Below are positions 31,130-32,080 of a stretch of DNA of 32,080 nucleotides, in pieces; within the stretch, counting starts at the first letter, position 1, and each line of letters opens with the position of its first letter. The notes beneath the pieces were generated by a model, which was not told the origin of the DNA, searched no databases, and saw nothing but the letters and a program-made list of their open reading frames with translations. The position numbers and the translations under genes were made by a program. Origin of the DNA: Hyphomicrobiaceae bacterium (GTDB lineage Bacteria; Pseudomonadota; Alphaproteobacteria; Rhizobiales; Hyphomicrobiaceae); contig JAHDXT010000043.1 in NCBI GenBank assembly GCA_023384095.1, positions 1 to 32,080 of the forward strand, given 5' to 3'.

Positions 31130-31423
31130 GGTCCCTATTCCGAAGCTCGCCCCGGTTCGATGCTGGGTTCGTCAGGGAGGGGGTCGGACCTGCGGGCGTC
31201 GGGTCTGACCCACGACGGGAACGCCCGTAGCAGGGTCCGGATCCGCGCCATCGCGGGACCCGCCGTTCACACGCCCCGCCTCCACCATGACCGTTTCGCC
31301 ATCGAGGGTCGACAAAGCCGGTGAGCGGCTGACCCCGCTTCACGCGCTCGTGCGCGGTTGCGAAGAGCCGGAACCCACATCAAGCAGCGCGTAACGGAGC
31401 TCGATGGCTCCAACGTGCCGCGA
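31130..31423. other. 294-bp intergenic region with a GGGTCTGACCC repeat
   Basis: No gene is supported. It contains GGGTCGGACC (31181-31190) and GGGTCTGACCC (31201-31211), related to the hairpin at 21957-21981. It separates the beta-helix gene (plus) from the end of the GFA-family gene (minus) and may end both transcripts. Confidence 0.4.
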
Positions 31424-31837
31424 TCAGGCGGGGTCCTTGTCGTAGGTCGTAATCCCCGGCGGCAGTTGCACCCAGGAATACCTGCGGCAGTCGTAGACCG
31501 AACCTCGGGCGGCGGAAAGTCGGGATCGGCGAACGCGCCCACGGCAACGCCGACGGACCTCGCCTCGTAACCTTCCTCGGTGTGGAACACGGTCGTGCCG
31601 CAGACGGGGCAGAAGCGGGACCTGAACCTGGCGTCCTGGTCGCCGGTGCGGACGTACTCGGTTGCGGTGCCATGGACCGTGGTGGATGCGGCGAAGCTGG
31701 CGAGCGCCGCGAGCACACTGCCCGTCCGGCGCTGACAGGCGAGGCAATGACACACGCCGACGCCGCGCGGCTCGCCGTGGACCTCGATGCGCAACTGGCT
31801 GCAGGAGCAGGAGGCGGTTCGGGTGGGGATGGGACAT
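31424..31837 (-). pseudogene. GFA-family (glutathione-dependent formaldehyde-activating enzyme-like) gene with two frameshifts
   Basis: GAAGGAG precedes ATG 31837, which reads MSHPH. The frame then moves forward by one base in a CCC run, to RTASCSCSQLRIEVHGEPRG, CHCLACQRRTGS and RFCPVCGTTVFHTEEG, the zinc-binding Cys pattern of GFA proteins. At 31502/31501 one base is missing, and SVYDCRRYSWVQLPPG, then ITTYDKDPA, ends in the original frame at TGA 31426-31424. Repaired, it would be ~137 residues, full length for the family. The two changes compensate each other, so the ends are in frame but the middle is not. Many GFA-family members have no known substrate. Confidence 0.82.
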
Positions 31838-31846
31838 CACTCCTTC

Positions 31847-32002
31847 CGTCATGGCCGCGGAGGCGGCCATCCGTGATGTCTCACAACGAGCGCTCGTGGC
31901 AGCGTGTCGTGGATCCCCGCCTCCGCGGGGATGACGGTGTGGGGGTGGTGGAGCGCGGCGCCTCTCCCATTCCGTCATGGCCGCGGAGGCGGCCATCCAC
32001 GC
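31847..32002. repeat. Three copies of the CGTCAT-CCGCGGAGGCGG repeat
   Basis: Copy A (31847-31876, CGTCATGGCCGCGGAGGCGG), copy B inverted (31908-31936, CGTGGATCCCCGCCTCCGCG) and copy C (31973-32002) belong to the family seen at 18411-18497. A and C are direct and nearly identical; B can pair with either. Each copy has an internal palindrome (GGCCGCGGAGGCGGCC-like). The cluster sits upstream of the broken GFA gene, fills most of the region and holds no gene. Confidence 0.8.
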
Positions 32003-32026
32003 AAGTTTCCGCGCGTAACTCGTAGC

Positions 32027-32080
32027 TTAGAGCCTGTCTCGGAAGTTCTTGAATCATAAGAATCACCTGTGATTCTGTCT
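32027..32080. mobile_element. Possible insertion-sequence end at the right edge
   Basis: After the repeats the sequence becomes AT-richer: GAGCCTGTCTCGGAAGTTC (from 32031), then GAATCATAAGAATC and the palindrome AGAATCAC-CT-GTGATTCT (32059-32076). Such an abrupt change followed by a palindrome near a GAGCCTGT-like terminus resembles the end of a DDE-transposase element. On the minus strand an ATG at 32066 opens a short frame. The element, if real, continues beyond the window, so no transposase can be shown. Confidence 0.35.

Noticed and set aside
31847-32002. CRISPR array
   Set aside because: The three repeats are in mixed orientation with unequal spacing, are internally palindromic and belong to a dispersed family. 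No cas gene is present.

Overview
The window is GC-rich (roughly two thirds G+C by eye) with tight operons and ATGA-type gene overlaps. It carries an Aap-type amino-acid importer, FCD-type GntR regulation, ECF/DGPF and GFA genes, and dispersed 'CGTCATTCCCGCG' repeats. Together these suggest an alphaproteobacterium, most likely of the Hyphomicrobiales (Bradyrhizobium/Xanthobacteraceae-like). That is inference from gene content; no rRNA or tRNA is present to settle it.

Left part (1-18305). A short 3' gene fragment and an HNH-endonuclease gene with an amber codon near its start are followed by a large amino-acid uptake and catabolism block. A proline-racemase-family gene (minus) faces a PotABCD-like importer that ends in an ornithine-cyclodeaminase-family gene (plus, 2784-7637). 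Known 3-hydroxyproline pathways use the same two enzyme families, a dehydratase and a pyrroline-2-carboxylate reductase. The racemase-family protein has Gly where the second catalytic Cys or Thr should be. Next come an FMN-dependent alpha-hydroxy-acid oxidase relative with an altered FMN pocket, a small ABM-type protein and a small two-helix membrane protein. An eight-gene minus-strand operon (18305 to 9907) follows: GntR regulator, AapJ-Q-M-P importer, class V PLP enzyme, threonine-aldolase-family enzyme, second class V PLP enzyme. It looks dedicated to importing and breaking down one amino acid or a small group of them.

Middle part (18306-25272). A TerC-family membrane protein is preceded by a compact element that can fold into a four-way junction. 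Then comes an ECF42-type module: two DGPF/YCII proteins, the first frameshifted, and an ECF sigma factor with a C-terminal extension. A sequence matching the ECF42 promoter pattern (TGTCGA-N17-CGTC) lies upstream of the first. An alpha/beta hydrolase and a fatty-acid desaturase are bracketed by two inverted copies of a ~100-bp intergenic repeat. A type II dehydroquinase-like gene with two substituted substrate-binding residues follows.

Right part (25329-32080). Here lie a polytopic membrane protein, a metallo-beta-lactamase-fold protein divergent from a TetR regulator with clear palindromes between them, and a small secreted protein. An 844-residue protein follows, built of a long beta-helix-like repeat region joined to a two-helix membrane domain; it is the least understood large gene here. 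A GFA-family gene with two compensating frameshifts, a cluster of palindromic repeats and a possible insertion-sequence end close the window. Three of the four gene-breaking lesions are single-base changes in short homopolymers, so sequencing error must be considered before calling pseudogenes.
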